In this document: piece by piece, positions 43,028-51,865 of the stretch | How the letters are laid out: each line of letters opens with the position of its first letter | Position numbering within the stretch: position 1 is the first letter of the stretch | From: Allacma fusca | Taxonomy: Eukaryota; Arthropoda; Collembola; Symphypleona; Sminthuridae | Assembly: GCA_947179485.1 (NCBI GenBank) | Contig: CAMXBY010000049.1 | Span: 49,791 to 113,790 of the forward strand | Reading direction: 5' to 3' | Length of the DNA: 64,000 nt | Made by a program: the position numbers and the translations under genes | The notes under the pieces: model-generated | The model's database searches: none | What the model was told of the DNA's origin: nothing | What the model saw: the letters and a program-made list of their open reading frames with translations, nothing else

Positions 43028-43037
43028 CATAGGATAG

Positions 43038-43687
43038 AGCAAACTTGGGGCAGTCTATTTTTTGACTTGCACAATTTTAATGGAAACAACGAACTTGGGC
43101 TTACTTATTCATATAACTCATCATTGATGCTGGTAATTAATTTGGTACTTTGCCAAGTGATTTAATAAACCATTGGTTACATATTTTCATAGAGTTCCCA
43201 TTCTATTGAATGACAAGTTTTTTGATTCATACAACTATGTATCTAGTTACCTTCAGTTTCTACATCCTTCGTCTGCCTCTTGCCCCTATTAAAGACAATG
43301 ACACAAAATATATAATTTTTTTAACGCAAATTCTTTATTTCAAAATTTGCATCATTGACCTGGGCCAGCAATTTAGGTCAGAATCCTCAACTCAAGAAGG
43401 AAAGTCACAATTTTTAAAAATGATTGTTGGCATTATATTACAATGTTTTGTTCGGAGGCAAATCTTTTTCTGAAATTTGGCAATCATTTGTAGGCAATTT
43501 TATGGGCTTTCCGGAGAGCTATTACGCAAGTTTCTATGTTGAGAATTGCGGACTCCTACGAACAGACAGCGAGGTTGAGAAAATTCATCTCCAGTAGCAA
43601 AGGTTTGGAAAATGAGAGTTTATGAACTTACCATTTCTTCATTGACGGTCTGTCGATCCTAAAACTATTTTAAGACACTGCATTAGT
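43038..43687. other. No gene recognised
   Basis: AT-rich DNA after the displaced protease stop codon. Confidence 0.4.
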
Positions 43688-43939
43688 GGGGCGGGAAATG
43701 TGGCGGTATTTCGAGATGTACCATCACAACTCTTCATGCTGAGTTCAGGGAGACCATTTTTATAGAAATCGGTTGGGAACTTTAGATTTTATTAGGATAC
43801 ATTGAAATTCTCTCATTTGGGGCTGGGTAAATGAGATTTATTCGGGGCGGGATATTTGGCGGTTTTTCGATATGTACCACCACAACTCTTCATTTTGAGT
43901 TCCATGAGACCATTTTCATCGAAATCGGTTGCTATCGCC
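43688..43939. repeat. 157-bp tandem duplication, second copy cut by a hAT-like insertion
   Basis: GGGGCGGGAAATGTGGCGGT at 43688 and GGGGCGGGATATTTGGCGGT at 43845 start two similar units (ACAACTCTTCAT, GAGACCATTTT, GAAATCGGTTG shared). The second ends where the GTACC element begins. Confidence 0.75.
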
Positions 43940-44300
43940 CAGTGCATCGCATGTGTACGGGTAGTACCTGAGTATTTGGGTACAGGTACAGGTCCAGGTC
44001 CGAAATGGGTACTCTGTTTAAGTACCCAAACTGAATGGGTATTTTATGGGTACCAGCAGGCGCGTAGCCAAGGGGGGGCAATTGCCCCCCCCCCCCATTC
44101 GAAATAAAATACTCTCAAATCACTCAAAAAGTTAAAAATAAATCAGTCCATACCGAGACATGCAAACCTATTTAGTGATTTGACAGTAATATTTTTTTTA
44201 TTTGTAAAAAAAATCCCTTCGAAACTCAACATATGCAGTAATCCATGTAAATATCTGTGTACAAACAGCATAACATGAAGTTTGCATGTTTCGTAAGTGA

Positions 44301-44515
44301 ATGATTTATTACCCACGGCTCCTCCCGTCATTAATTGACCCATCCATACGCACGAAAATCGTATCGCAATGTTTGTCCATTGTCCATTGCGAGAGCCAAG
44401 GATTTCTAGATCAATAAATTTCTATCGAAATGGAAAAGCATTTCGATACGATTTTCGCGCGTATGGATGGGTCAACTTTTGACGGGAAGAAGCCGTGGGT
44501 AATAAACCATTCAAT
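44301..44515. repeat. Inverted repeat of about 70 bp inside the hAT remnant
   Basis: TTACCCACGGCT...GACCCATCCATACGC and its near-complement GCGTATGGATGGGTC...AGCCGTGGGTAA face each other across about 67 bp. It probably arose by rearrangement of the parental hAT coding region. Confidence 0.7.
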
Positions 44516-44531
44516 AAGGAGACGTTTTGGG

Positions 44532-45269
44532 CAGTGCTGGGCCTTCTACTCTACCGACAATAGAAGTAGAGGAAAACATAGAGTAGAAGTCAAAATAAAT
44601 GAGCCAAAAAGAGTAGAAATAGAATAGTGGTAACGTTACTATCCATCGAGTAGAAGTAGAAGTAAATAGAAATCCAATTTTGAATTAAGCAATTACAGTA
44701 GCAGTATTTAGCTGTCAAGCCAGCATCCTGTGGTAGAATTAGAAATAGAATAGACGGGATATACAAGAGCCGATGGTAGAAGGAGAAGTAGCATAGCATA
44801 TACATATAAATTCATACATGCATACTATAACGTATCATTAAAATCATTATAATACAGATAACAATGTTGAAAGCATTTAAACTGCCATCCTGTGAATGCA
44901 AAAAGAACTAAGGCAATAAAATATATTACACTTTACTACCGTGTACAGTCCAAACGAACAAAAAGCTTTGACTTGTACTTCAAATACGTTTCAGAATCCG
45001 GGAATTAAGAGTTACTTTGTACTTAGTAGAAGTAGCGATAGGTAGCATTATTGTTGCATTCGAACTGGATAGAATAGAAGTAGAATAGTTAGCACTACGG
45101 CAGGAAATGTAGAAGTAGAAGTAGAATAGAAAGTATTAGTAAAGGTGTAAAAGTAGAATAGAGGGAAACGAAAAATTCTGAAAAGTAGAATAGAATTAAT
45201 AGAAGCCGGATGCTCGCGATGTAAGGATAGAGGAGAATAGCATAGCTGAGATACAAACGCCCAGCACTG
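44532..45269. mobile_element. hAT-type MITE (GTAGAAGTAGAATAG-rich), innermost of the nest
   Basis: Termini CAGTGCTGGGC and GCCCAGCACTG, with a perfect 8-bp target duplication GTTTTGGG at 44524-44531 and 45270-45277. The interior is dominated by GTAGAAGTAGAATAG steps. No transposase. Confidence 0.92.
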
Positions 45270-45535
45270 GTTTTGGGAGATTAGAGTATATTTTTATGTG
45301 TTCATCCTTGCTTAGCGGGTGATTTGAATGCATTGCGAAATCCCGATTTCACTTTGCTCTTTTTGCCTCGTCGATTCGACTTCAACCTTCAACGGCAACA
45401 AAAGTATGGTAACAGCGACTTTAAATATTTTCGTATTAAAAGCTTTTAGTTTCTGTAAATTACGTGCATCGCTTCGAGGGAATTTTTAAGCTGGATAGAA
45501 TTATTAAATTAGTGAATTATATTTAATTCTTCATT

Positions 45536-45598
45536 ATGAAAAGGTCAAGCACGCCTGATATCCGCAGTTTCTTTTCGAATGAAAGACGTGTGTCGTAG
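45536..45598 (+). pseudogene. N-terminal relic of a hAT transposase
   Basis: ATG at 45536 opens a 20-codon frame containing KRSSTPDIRSFF, the short N-terminal motif that precedes the TTF-type zinc finger in ZMYM1/Zaphod-like hAT transposases. It ends at TAG 45596. Its position close to the right terminus shows that the rest of the transposase gene was deleted. Confidence 0.65.
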
Positions 45599-46225
45599 GA
45601 ACAGCAGGTTAAGCACCAGCTAAAACGATAGAAGCGAACCCAGGTCTCGAAATTCTCCGAAATCGGATCAAGCCCAATTGAAAATCTGGTCCAAAATCAT
45701 TCCAATTTGATGGAATCGTAAAACGTGGAGAATTTAAAAATCTGAAATTCAGTTTGCAAAATTTGATGCGTTTTACATTCGTGAATTGGATTTCCCATAG
45801 AATGTGTGATTTTACATATGTACGTTCTAATTAATGTTGCCCCCCTTGGCCAGTTCCTGGCTACGCGCCTGGGTACCAGCTATATGTACCCAAATTTTGG
45901 GTACAAAACCGGGTGTTGGGTACAGGTCCAAACTCAAGTGTTTGGGTTGTACCTGACAGGAACAGGTACAAACTTCCAATATACCTGGACCTGATAAGTT
46001 AGTATACCTGAAAATCTGGGTACTTTTACGAACAGAAACGCATCTTACGAGGTATCTAGTGTAATACGTGGGTCTCTTCGACCTAAAGATTTATTTTGCT
46101 ATTCAGCGTGTTTTCAGGAATCCATCGTGATTTTTGAAAAGCATACGTTTAACAATAGAGATGGTTAACCAACTTATCACAACGTACCAGCAGTAAGTAC
46201 ATGGAATTACAAATTCAAGTACAAT

Positions 46226-46560
46226 TTATTATTCTCTTTCAGAAATGTACAAGCATCTTTTATGATACAGCGACAGGATTATATATTGCAATGTGAAAGA
46301 TGAATAGCATGAACTGCTCAGAAGATCATTGTTTAAACTTATTGTGAAGGGATTATTACCCAGTACAATTACTATTCTAAGAATTATTCTGTGAACAATG
46401 CTGATAATTACAACGAAGGAATTGTAATAACTGTATATAAACAGTTCGAGTCATTCCTAGAAGACATCTAGACTAGACACTCACAAAGCGGGAAGCCCTT
46501 AACTCGGAAGACTCATCTTCTGTGTAGCTCGCCAATAAATAAGTAAAGTTACGAAAGTTC
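46226..46560 (+). promoter_or_regulatory. Possible solo LTR with TATA box and poly(A) signal
   Basis: TATATAAACAG near 46433 followed 90 bases later by CCAATAAATAAG resembles the U3-R-U5 layout of an LTR. Boundaries (TG...CA) and a target duplication could not be fixed, so this is tentative. Confidence 0.35.
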
Positions 46561-47441
46561 ATAATAAATTGTACTCAATTATTACCCATACAACCCCTCC
46601 CTTATCTTTGGACACGACAACCATAGCGAGTCGACAGTTACGTACAGTCAAACCATTTCTGGCCTTCCCTTTCGAACAGAGGTGTGGAATATTTTGAAAT
46701 ATTGTATTTGAAATAGTATTTGAAATACATTTGAAAATATCCTCATTAGTTTTGTAAGGTTCATGTCGAACACACTTTATTGCAAGTATTACAAGAAAAA
46801 GTAACAATATCTTCTTCGCCGGAATTAGGGAGAAATAGTTCACGATCCCGGATCCTCAAAACCGTTCATACCCTGGGGGGAAAAATATTTCAGAGATTCT
46901 GGGGCAATTTTGGTCATTTAAATCCAAAGAAAGTCAGAGAAAACGAACAAATGACAGTAGGGCAGTAAATCGTTCAAACATATTTTTTCTGAAAGTCGGA
47001 TGTTGGAAAGGGGAAGGGAATTCTTTTCGAAAAAATTCCTCAGAATTTTATTTAGAATTTAGTGCCCTTTTCTACTCTGGTTTAGACCCTATAATTTCCA
47101 GGAAAAAATACTAGGGATTCCTGAATTCTAGAACAACTCATTATTCCCTCGCCTTCATTTCAGCATTCAATTTTATGTTAGGATACTTATTGAGCATTGG
47201 CATATCGGTCATTTTTTAGATATCGTTAACATCGTTATCGTTCATCCTAAATTTGAAACGCATCGGTTAATAATACAAAATACAAAAATAATCGACCAAC
47301 ACTGGCGAAGTATTGACGAATAATTAAATACTGACCTTATCACTACTGTTAATAACAAAAAGTGTCACAAAAATGTACTTTTCTTTTTATTGATCCCATT
47401 CGGAACACCGAGACTACAGTTTGTATTAATTGAATGAGAAC
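46561..47441. other. Fragments of unassigned repeats
   Basis: AGAGGTGTGGAATATTTTG at about 46678 with TATTTGAAATA steps, and the segment ending GACCAACACTGG at about 47308, look like ends of two worn hAT-type MITEs. Partner termini were not found. Confidence 0.35.
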
Positions 47442-47805
47442 TGTTACTGTAAGAACACTTGAAATAGGTAACTGCTGGGACTCAATAATAATAACCCAAT
47501 ACAGAAAGCAGGGCTTTGATGCTGGACAAACCAATTAGGAACACACGCTCAAACCAATTTTATTAGTACTACAACTGACGTTTTTTATTCGGGAATCGAA
47601 CTCGTCGAATACATTTTCTCCTTATATACTAAGGATTGAGAGTAACTAATAGTAAGTGAGGAGTCATTCATTCCAACAAACAATATAAAATAACGGCCAC
47701 ATTCCTCAGGCGAGTGATTCCTGGAGTTGAGGAGTAATCTCTCTCACTCACAGCTTACTCACAATTCGCATTTGAGACATACATACATCAAACCTATTTC
47801 CAACA
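47442..47805 (-). repeat. Putative 3' LTR of the BEL/Pao element
   Basis: On the minus strand it starts TGTTGGAAATAGG right after the purine tract, has TATATAAGG at about 47624 and CGAATAAAAAACG about 35 bases on, and could end ...CAGTAACA at 47442. The far boundary is a guess because there is no second LTR to compare. Confidence 0.5.
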
Positions 47806-47879
47806 TTCTCCCACCTGAGTTACTCAATAGTGGGTTATAAGTAACTCACGAATGGATTTACACTACAAATTAATACTCC

Positions 47880-48739
47880 TTTCCACATCCGCCAAATAAT
47901 GAGATGCAAGTTGCTACATATTTTACTGGTACTTTAACTTCCCTCCCACTTCTAGTAACAAGTTGATTTTTCTCCGGGGTTTCTTTAACTTACTTCTCAG
48001 ACTTCGCATCGGCAGGAATTTCTCACCGCAGTGGGAACAACTTCTGCCATACCGACTCCGAGGTAACCTCCAAGGGGTAAATACGTTGGATTGGTCGTAG
48101 TTATTCACTGGCAGCAGTCTTAACTCGCACCAATCTTACTTGACCATCCTTTCCAAGTAGAACCTCCAACACTTTAGCCAGTGGCCAGTCAATTCTTTTG
48201 GAGTGATCGCTACCCACCAGCACCAACTCTCCGACGGCAATCTTTCGAAATTCGGTCTTCGCTCCTGCTCTCTCCACCAGCTGTCTCAGATACTCAACTC
48301 GGAATCTTTTACGAAATTCTTCCCTTAGCTTCTGCCTATACTGTCATCTCCTGTTTACAGACTCATGGTCAATCTGATCCACGTCTGGTACACCAGATTC
48401 CTGCAAATCTTGCACAAACAAGGAAGGTGAAATTGGGCATAAATCTTTCATATCGTCGGAGACAGAAGACGGTGGGCGTGAATTGATCACCGCCTCGCAG
48501 TCACACAGAACAGTTGAGAGTTCTTCATAATTTAGGGATGCCATTCCAACAACTCTCCGGAGAAGATTCTTCACCATTTGGACCATCCTCTCCCACAATC
48601 CACCCCACCAGGCTGCAGTTGGAGGATTGAACTTCCATTGGATCCTCTTGGCAGTGGCTTACGACTCAATCTTCCCCCAGTCGAGGTTCCTGAAAATATT
48701 TTCCGCTCCGACGAAATTAGTGCCATTGTCACTGTATAT
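47880..48739 (-). pseudogene. BEL/Pao integrase, C-terminal half
   Basis: The minus strand has SDNGTNFVGAENIFR at 48735-48690 (second catalytic Asp region), GMASLNYEELSTVLCDCEAV (with the catalytic Glu) and INSRP near 48540-48470. Then comes a C-terminal module with VLVGSDHSKRIDWPLAKVLE (about 48235-48170), the DUF5641-type end of BEL polyproteins. At least two stops or frame changes interrupt it (near 48650 and 48110). It continues the frame broken off at 51866. Confidence 0.82.
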
Positions 48740-49010
48740 TGTTAGGATGTAAAATGTATGAGTGCAATAATGTAGGGTGGCTCAGGGGTAGAGTAGTAAA
48801 GATAGGTCAAGTTATGTCAAGAGCTAAACCAGGAATGACCTCCCTTAATTTATTCAACAGAATAGATGGTAGTCGTTTAGTTAGTTAAGCATCGTGTAAT
48901 AAGCATTGGTTAATATCTTTCGTAATATTATAAATTCATTATTTCTAAAACTGGTAATAATTGTTTGACTTAATAATAACAACTATGGTTATTCTAATAA
49001 TGTCTTAACA
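48740..49010 (-). repeat. 3' LTR of the gag-only element
   Basis: Preceded on the minus strand by the purine tract GGGAAGGAGAAG (49011-49022). A near-copy is at 51591-51861. Confidence 0.9.
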
Positions 49011-49179
49011 CTTCTCCTTCCCGGGGTGGGGTGTTTTGAGACGGACATCTTTCCATCATGGGAGTGTTATAGGTCAATCACTTATCACTGTAGGTTTCTG
49101 GTCATATCAATGGATTGTAAATTAACTAATTGGCATTTATTCTGGTAGTAGTCATGGTGCTCTCGAATGCACTGTTATC

Positions 49180-49328
49180 CATTGTCTGAAGGCATAACAG
49201 TCACGCAGTTTGTGATGGCCAGTATTACAGAATGAACAAGTTGGTGGTAATGTTGTGTTTAAGGCATTTGGTAAATTGGAGGTAGGGCAATTCTTGTTTT
49301 CTGTACACTGGTTGCTAAAGTATCTTCG
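49180..49328 (-). pseudogene. Second zinc-knuckle segment of the gag-only element
   Basis: The minus strand around 49260-49190 reads PPTCSFCNTGHHKLRDCYAF, a CCHC knuckle (C-x2-C-x4-H-x4-C) nearly the same as the one in the main gag ORF. It lies in a frame different from the upstream ORF and looks like a partial gag duplication. Confidence 0.6.
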
Positions 49329-49895
49329 TTACTGTAAGTCCTTCCTTTGGAAGCTGGCATATCTTTTATTGTAGTTGTTCTTATGATGATATTTATGTTG
49401 GCTATTCCACCTCTGTTGTTTGCTCAGTTCTCTGAAACTATTTGTTTGGGGAAGACTGCATAAATTATTGGGAGATGGGGAGTAATTAATTATTCGCTTG
49501 TTGGATTTTGCATTTTTGAAAGTTGCCCGGGGTAGTGTGTTAATTTCGATCATGTGTCGTTGTAGATCGTCTAGAACAGGTAGGGGTTGTTGGATGCTTG
49601 GACATTGGGAGTTGGAGATGCTTTGCTTGGTAGTGGGATGAAATCGGTGATGTCGTGGATCAGATCCTTGTCGCGGGAAGTAACGAGGATAATCTGGGGT
49701 ATATGGAGAGTTGGGGAACGTTTTGGGAATAAGGGATAACGAAGGTGGATGCTTCCGTTTTGGTGGCGGAGTGGGAGGACTATCAAATACAATTGACATT
49801 AATGGGATGAGCTTTGGGTTGGTTCTAGAATTTTTGATACGGTGGGAGGTTTCCGTGATGACTTGTTGTGTAGCCTGATTATCTCCCTTCTTCAC
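49329..49895 (-). CDS. Pro-rich ORF downstream of gag
   Basis: A 188-codon frame overlapping the end of gag in another phase; the open frame extends upstream of its nominal start across the gag stop, the layout of a gag-pro frameshift junction. The product is rich in Pro, Asn, His, Lys and Arg (PPTPPPKRKHPPSLS) and has no aspartic protease (D-[ST]-G) or reverse transcriptase motif. It may be decayed gag C-terminus or a truncated pro-pol replacement. Confidence 0.5.
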   Translation of the reverse strand: MKKGDNQATQQVITETSHRIKNSRTNPKLIPLMSIVFDSPPTPPPKRKHPPSLSLIPKTFPNSPYTPDYPRYFPRQGSDPRHHRFHPTTKQSISNSQCPSIQQPLPVLDDLQRHMIEINTLPRATFKNAKSNKRIINYSPSPNNLCSLPQTNSFRELSKQQRWNSQHKYHHKNNYNKRYASFQRKDLQ

Positions 49896-49903
49896 CAGGC
49901 GAT

Positions 49904-50869
49904 TTAGTTCCCCGGTCGCCAGTTTTGATCCTGAATTGAAGGGTATTGGGCACTGTTTGAATAGTCGGTTGTATTGAGATGATTGAGTTGATGTGGGTTG
50001 TGATTAGGAAATTGCTGATCGAGTTGTCTAAATTGTTGTTGAGGTGTAGGGTCGTTTATTTGTTGATAGTGATTTGGGTTGCTGGTAAAGATGTTAGTTT
50101 CATTTAGCCATCGTTTGAAAGTATAACAGTGACGTAGTTGGTGGGTATTTGTATTACAGAAAGAACAAGTGTACGATGTAGTTGTTTGAGGTAGTTGAGC
50201 TGAAATTTGGTCTGTCGTGGTAGGCATAGTCGGAGCTGGAGGTAGTGGTTGATTGGTATTTCTTATTGGAAATTCATAAAGTTTGGATATGTTTGTTGGA
50301 GGTTGTTGCTGTAGAAGTTGAGCGTTGTGGAATTGTAGTTTGGATGTATAGAATTCTAATTGTTTTTGAAATTGATCAATGGTACCGTCAGCGCCAAGTT
50401 TTAGTTGCAAATTCCAGGTTAGGTCTTGAGGTAGTCCTTGGTATAGGTAGTCAAGTTTACAATAGTCGGTCATTGTAGGGTCCATACGTTTGAATATACT
50501 TAACTTCTTGTAGATATAATCACGAGGGTGTTCAGTTTCAGCATGAAATACACTGGTTGAATTTTCTGCTGTAGCAATAGCTTTATCATCTTTTTCTGAA
50601 AATGCATTCTGGATTCGTTCTTCAAATTCTTTGAAACGTAGTTGGGAGTTAGCAATATTCGGATTTTCTAGAAATGCATCATTAGAAAAGGTCCACCAAT
50701 GTAAAGCGGATCCCTGTAGTATGGAATCCATGTTCTCAAATTTCCATTTGTCGGTTAGTTTGAAGTGTGTACATCGGTAGTTCAAGGACTTTAGCCAAGT
50801 TTTGTATGATGATTGGCCATCATAGGTGGGGATATTGGAGAATATTTCGTTAGGTAAAAATGAAGTCAT
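49904..50869 (-). CDS. Gag-like structural protein with CCHC zinc knuckle
   Basis: A 321-aa open frame from ATG at 50869. The N-terminal 200 residues are helical in character with the Trp-rich block SALHWWTFSNDAF and FEERIQNAFSE, typical of retrotransposon Gag (retrotrans_gag/UBN2-like capsid). A linker of Pro/Gln/Thr precedes CSFCNTNTHQLRHC, a CCHC knuckle for RNA binding, and a Gln/Asn-rich tail follows. The frame is fully open, which suggests recent activity of the family. It would package the element's own RNA but would depend on another element for reverse transcription and integration. Confidence 0.8.
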   Translation of the reverse strand: MTSFLPNEIFSNIPTYDGQSSYKTWLKSLNYRCTHFKLTDKWKFENMDSILQGSALHWWTFSNDAFLENPNIANSQLRFKEFEERIQNAFSEKDDKAIATAENSTSVFHAETEHPRDYIYKKLSIFKRMDPTMTDYCKLDYLYQGLPQDLTWNLQLKLGADGTIDQFQKQLEFYTSKLQFHNAQLLQQQPPTNISKLYEFPIRNTNQPLPPAPTMPTTTDQISAQLPQTTTSYTCSFCNTNTHQLRHCYTFKRWLNETNIFTSNPNHYQQINDPTPQQQFRQLDQQFPNHNPHQLNHLNTTDYSNSAQYPSIQDQNWRPGN

Positions 50870-51040
50870 GGTTAATATTTACGCTTGTCTGACAGGATGA
50901 TATTGATGAAGGCTACGGGATTGGCAGTGAGAGATAATCAGGTCGCAGTGACTTCCACACTAGTTTTCTAAATGTTTATAAATTTTGAAAAAATTTGGCA
51001 GGGGTTCCCCCTGAATTTGCACTTTTTTGTATTTGTTAAC

Positions 51041-51466
51041 CCGGAGTAATCCGAAGATTCACCGTAGGTTAATAATATCCCGGAAAGTCAGGTGACCAAC
51101 CGTAGAATATTCACTGGGAAAATTAATTCTTGGGAAAATAACCCGGAAAGTCTAAAGACCTACCGTAGGTTATAAAAGAAATATGGAGGAGTAGTTTCCC
51201 GGTAAAAGTTATAAAACTCAACCGTAGAAAAAAAAGTAATTTATATCAACCCGGAAAGTTGTATTGACCTACCGTAGGTTAAAATAATATATTGGGAGGA
51301 TGTTAGTCTACCGGAAAGTCTGATGACCTACCGTAGAAGATTAACTTTAAGAAACAGTTGGAGGAAGTACACTTTTATATAAAAAAAATTGATGGTAAAC
51401 GAAGCACTGCAATGTTTATGTAAATGTAATGTAAATAGCTCGGTAAGATATAAATATCAACCGTAG
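51041..51466 (-). repeat. Seven covarying hairpin repeats in the leader of the gag-only element
   Basis: Plus-strand copies at about 51041, 51079, 51142, 51198, 51250, 51311 and 51440 follow the pattern CCGG-(A/T)AA-stem-loop-stem-C(T/A)A-CCGTAG. The inner stem changes while pairing is kept: AATC/GATT, GTC/GAC, GTC/GAC, AGTT/AACT, GTT/GAC (wobble), GTC/GAC, GATAT/ATATC. CGG at the left also pairs with CCG at the right. The array lies between the 5' LTR and the gag start codon, where packaging or translation signals sit. Confidence 0.8.
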
Positions 51467-51590
51467 CTGCGGGAAGTAAAAAAATGTGGATTTTGTCTCC
51501 GGGTGGGGGAGGGAGGAGTGTGCGCATTTAGTAAAAATGACAATATAATTTACGACAAAGTGAGAGGAACGGTCACAAACACCGGCGCCT

Positions 51591-51861
51591 TGTTAGGATG
51601 TAAAATGTATGAGTGCAATAATGTAGGGTGGCTTAGTGGTAGAGTAGTAAAGATAGGTCAAGTTATGTCAAGAGCTAATCCAGGAATGACCTCCCTTAAT
51701 TTATTCAACAGAATAGATGGTAGTCGTTTAGTTAGTTAAACATCGAGTAATAAGCATTGGTTAATATCTTTCGTAATATTATAAATTCATTATTTCTAAA
51801 ACTAGTAATAATTGTTTGACTTAATAATAACAACTATGGTTATTCTAATAATGTCGTAACA
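51591..51861 (-). repeat. 5' LTR of the gag-only element
   Basis: 271 bp, TGTTA...TAACA ends. The minus strand after it reads AGGCGCCGGTGTTTG, the expected place of the primer binding site; the priming tRNA was not identified. Confidence 0.9.
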
Positions 51862-51865
51862 ATAT

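Larger units (their letters stand above)
40969..43037 (+). pseudogene. Secreted trypsin-like (S1) serine protease, broken
   Basis: Exon 1 (40969-41011) starts MKVSNVLLMVVIS, a signal peptide core, and ends at donor GTATGT. Exon 2 begins at 41106 after TTTTTGTAG and encodes GKIARGDD...FPWQIS, where the usual activation site (R-IVGG-like) is altered. The catalytic His is in VFTAGHCV, Asp in DLSLLTLPKP, with CTTSGWGY following, and Ser in GDSGGP after an intron at about 41789-41850. Lesions: a one-base loss at about 41231 just before the His strand, and an in-frame TGA at 41395-41397. The native stop TAG (43035-43037) is displaced by a hAT MITE inserted at the last codons. Related to the exon at 13223-13463. 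Confidence 0.82.
44057..45871 (+). mobile_element. hAT element remnant (ZMYM/Zaphod-like), inside GTACC copy C
   Basis: Termini CAGGCGCGTAGCC and GGCTACGCGCCTG are inverted, followed inward by poly-G/C tracts. The 8-bp target duplication GGTACCAG is perfect at 44049-44056 and 45872-45879. Most coding sequence is gone. A large inverted repeat (44301-44371 against 44439-44515) lies in the left part, and another element is nested at 44532-45269. Confidence 0.93.
43940..46222 (+). mobile_element. GTACC-rich hAT-like element, copy C, split by a hAT element
   Basis: Starts CAGTGCATCGCATGTGTAC and follows copy B through GGTACAGGTCCAGGTCC and beyond. It is interrupted at 44057 and resumes at 45880 with TGTACCCAAATTTTGGGTAC. 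Similarity to copy B ends near 46222, before the far terminus, so the right end is lost. Confidence 0.8.
48740..51861 (-). mobile_element. Gag-only LTR retroelement, non-autonomous
   Basis: Two 271-bp LTRs (48740-49010 and 51591-51861) with TGTTA...TAACA ends flank 2.6 kb. A 4-bp target duplication ATAT lies at 48736-48739 and 51862-51865. The LTRs differ at about seven positions, pointing to moderate age. On the minus strand the order is LTR, leader with hairpins, gag, Pro-rich ORF, zinc-knuckle segment, purine tract GGGAAGGAGAAG, LTR. No protease, reverse transcriptase, RNase H or integrase is present. Confidence 0.9.

Noticed and set aside
46559-46843. 94-codon minus-strand frame
   Set aside because: It crosses TATTTGAAATA repeat sequence and unrelated DNA; no protein character was recognised.
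51041-51466. CRISPR-like array
   Set aside because: The repeats are degenerate hairpins with unequal spacing in a eukaryotic retroelement leader; there are no cas genes and no spacer-repeat regularity.
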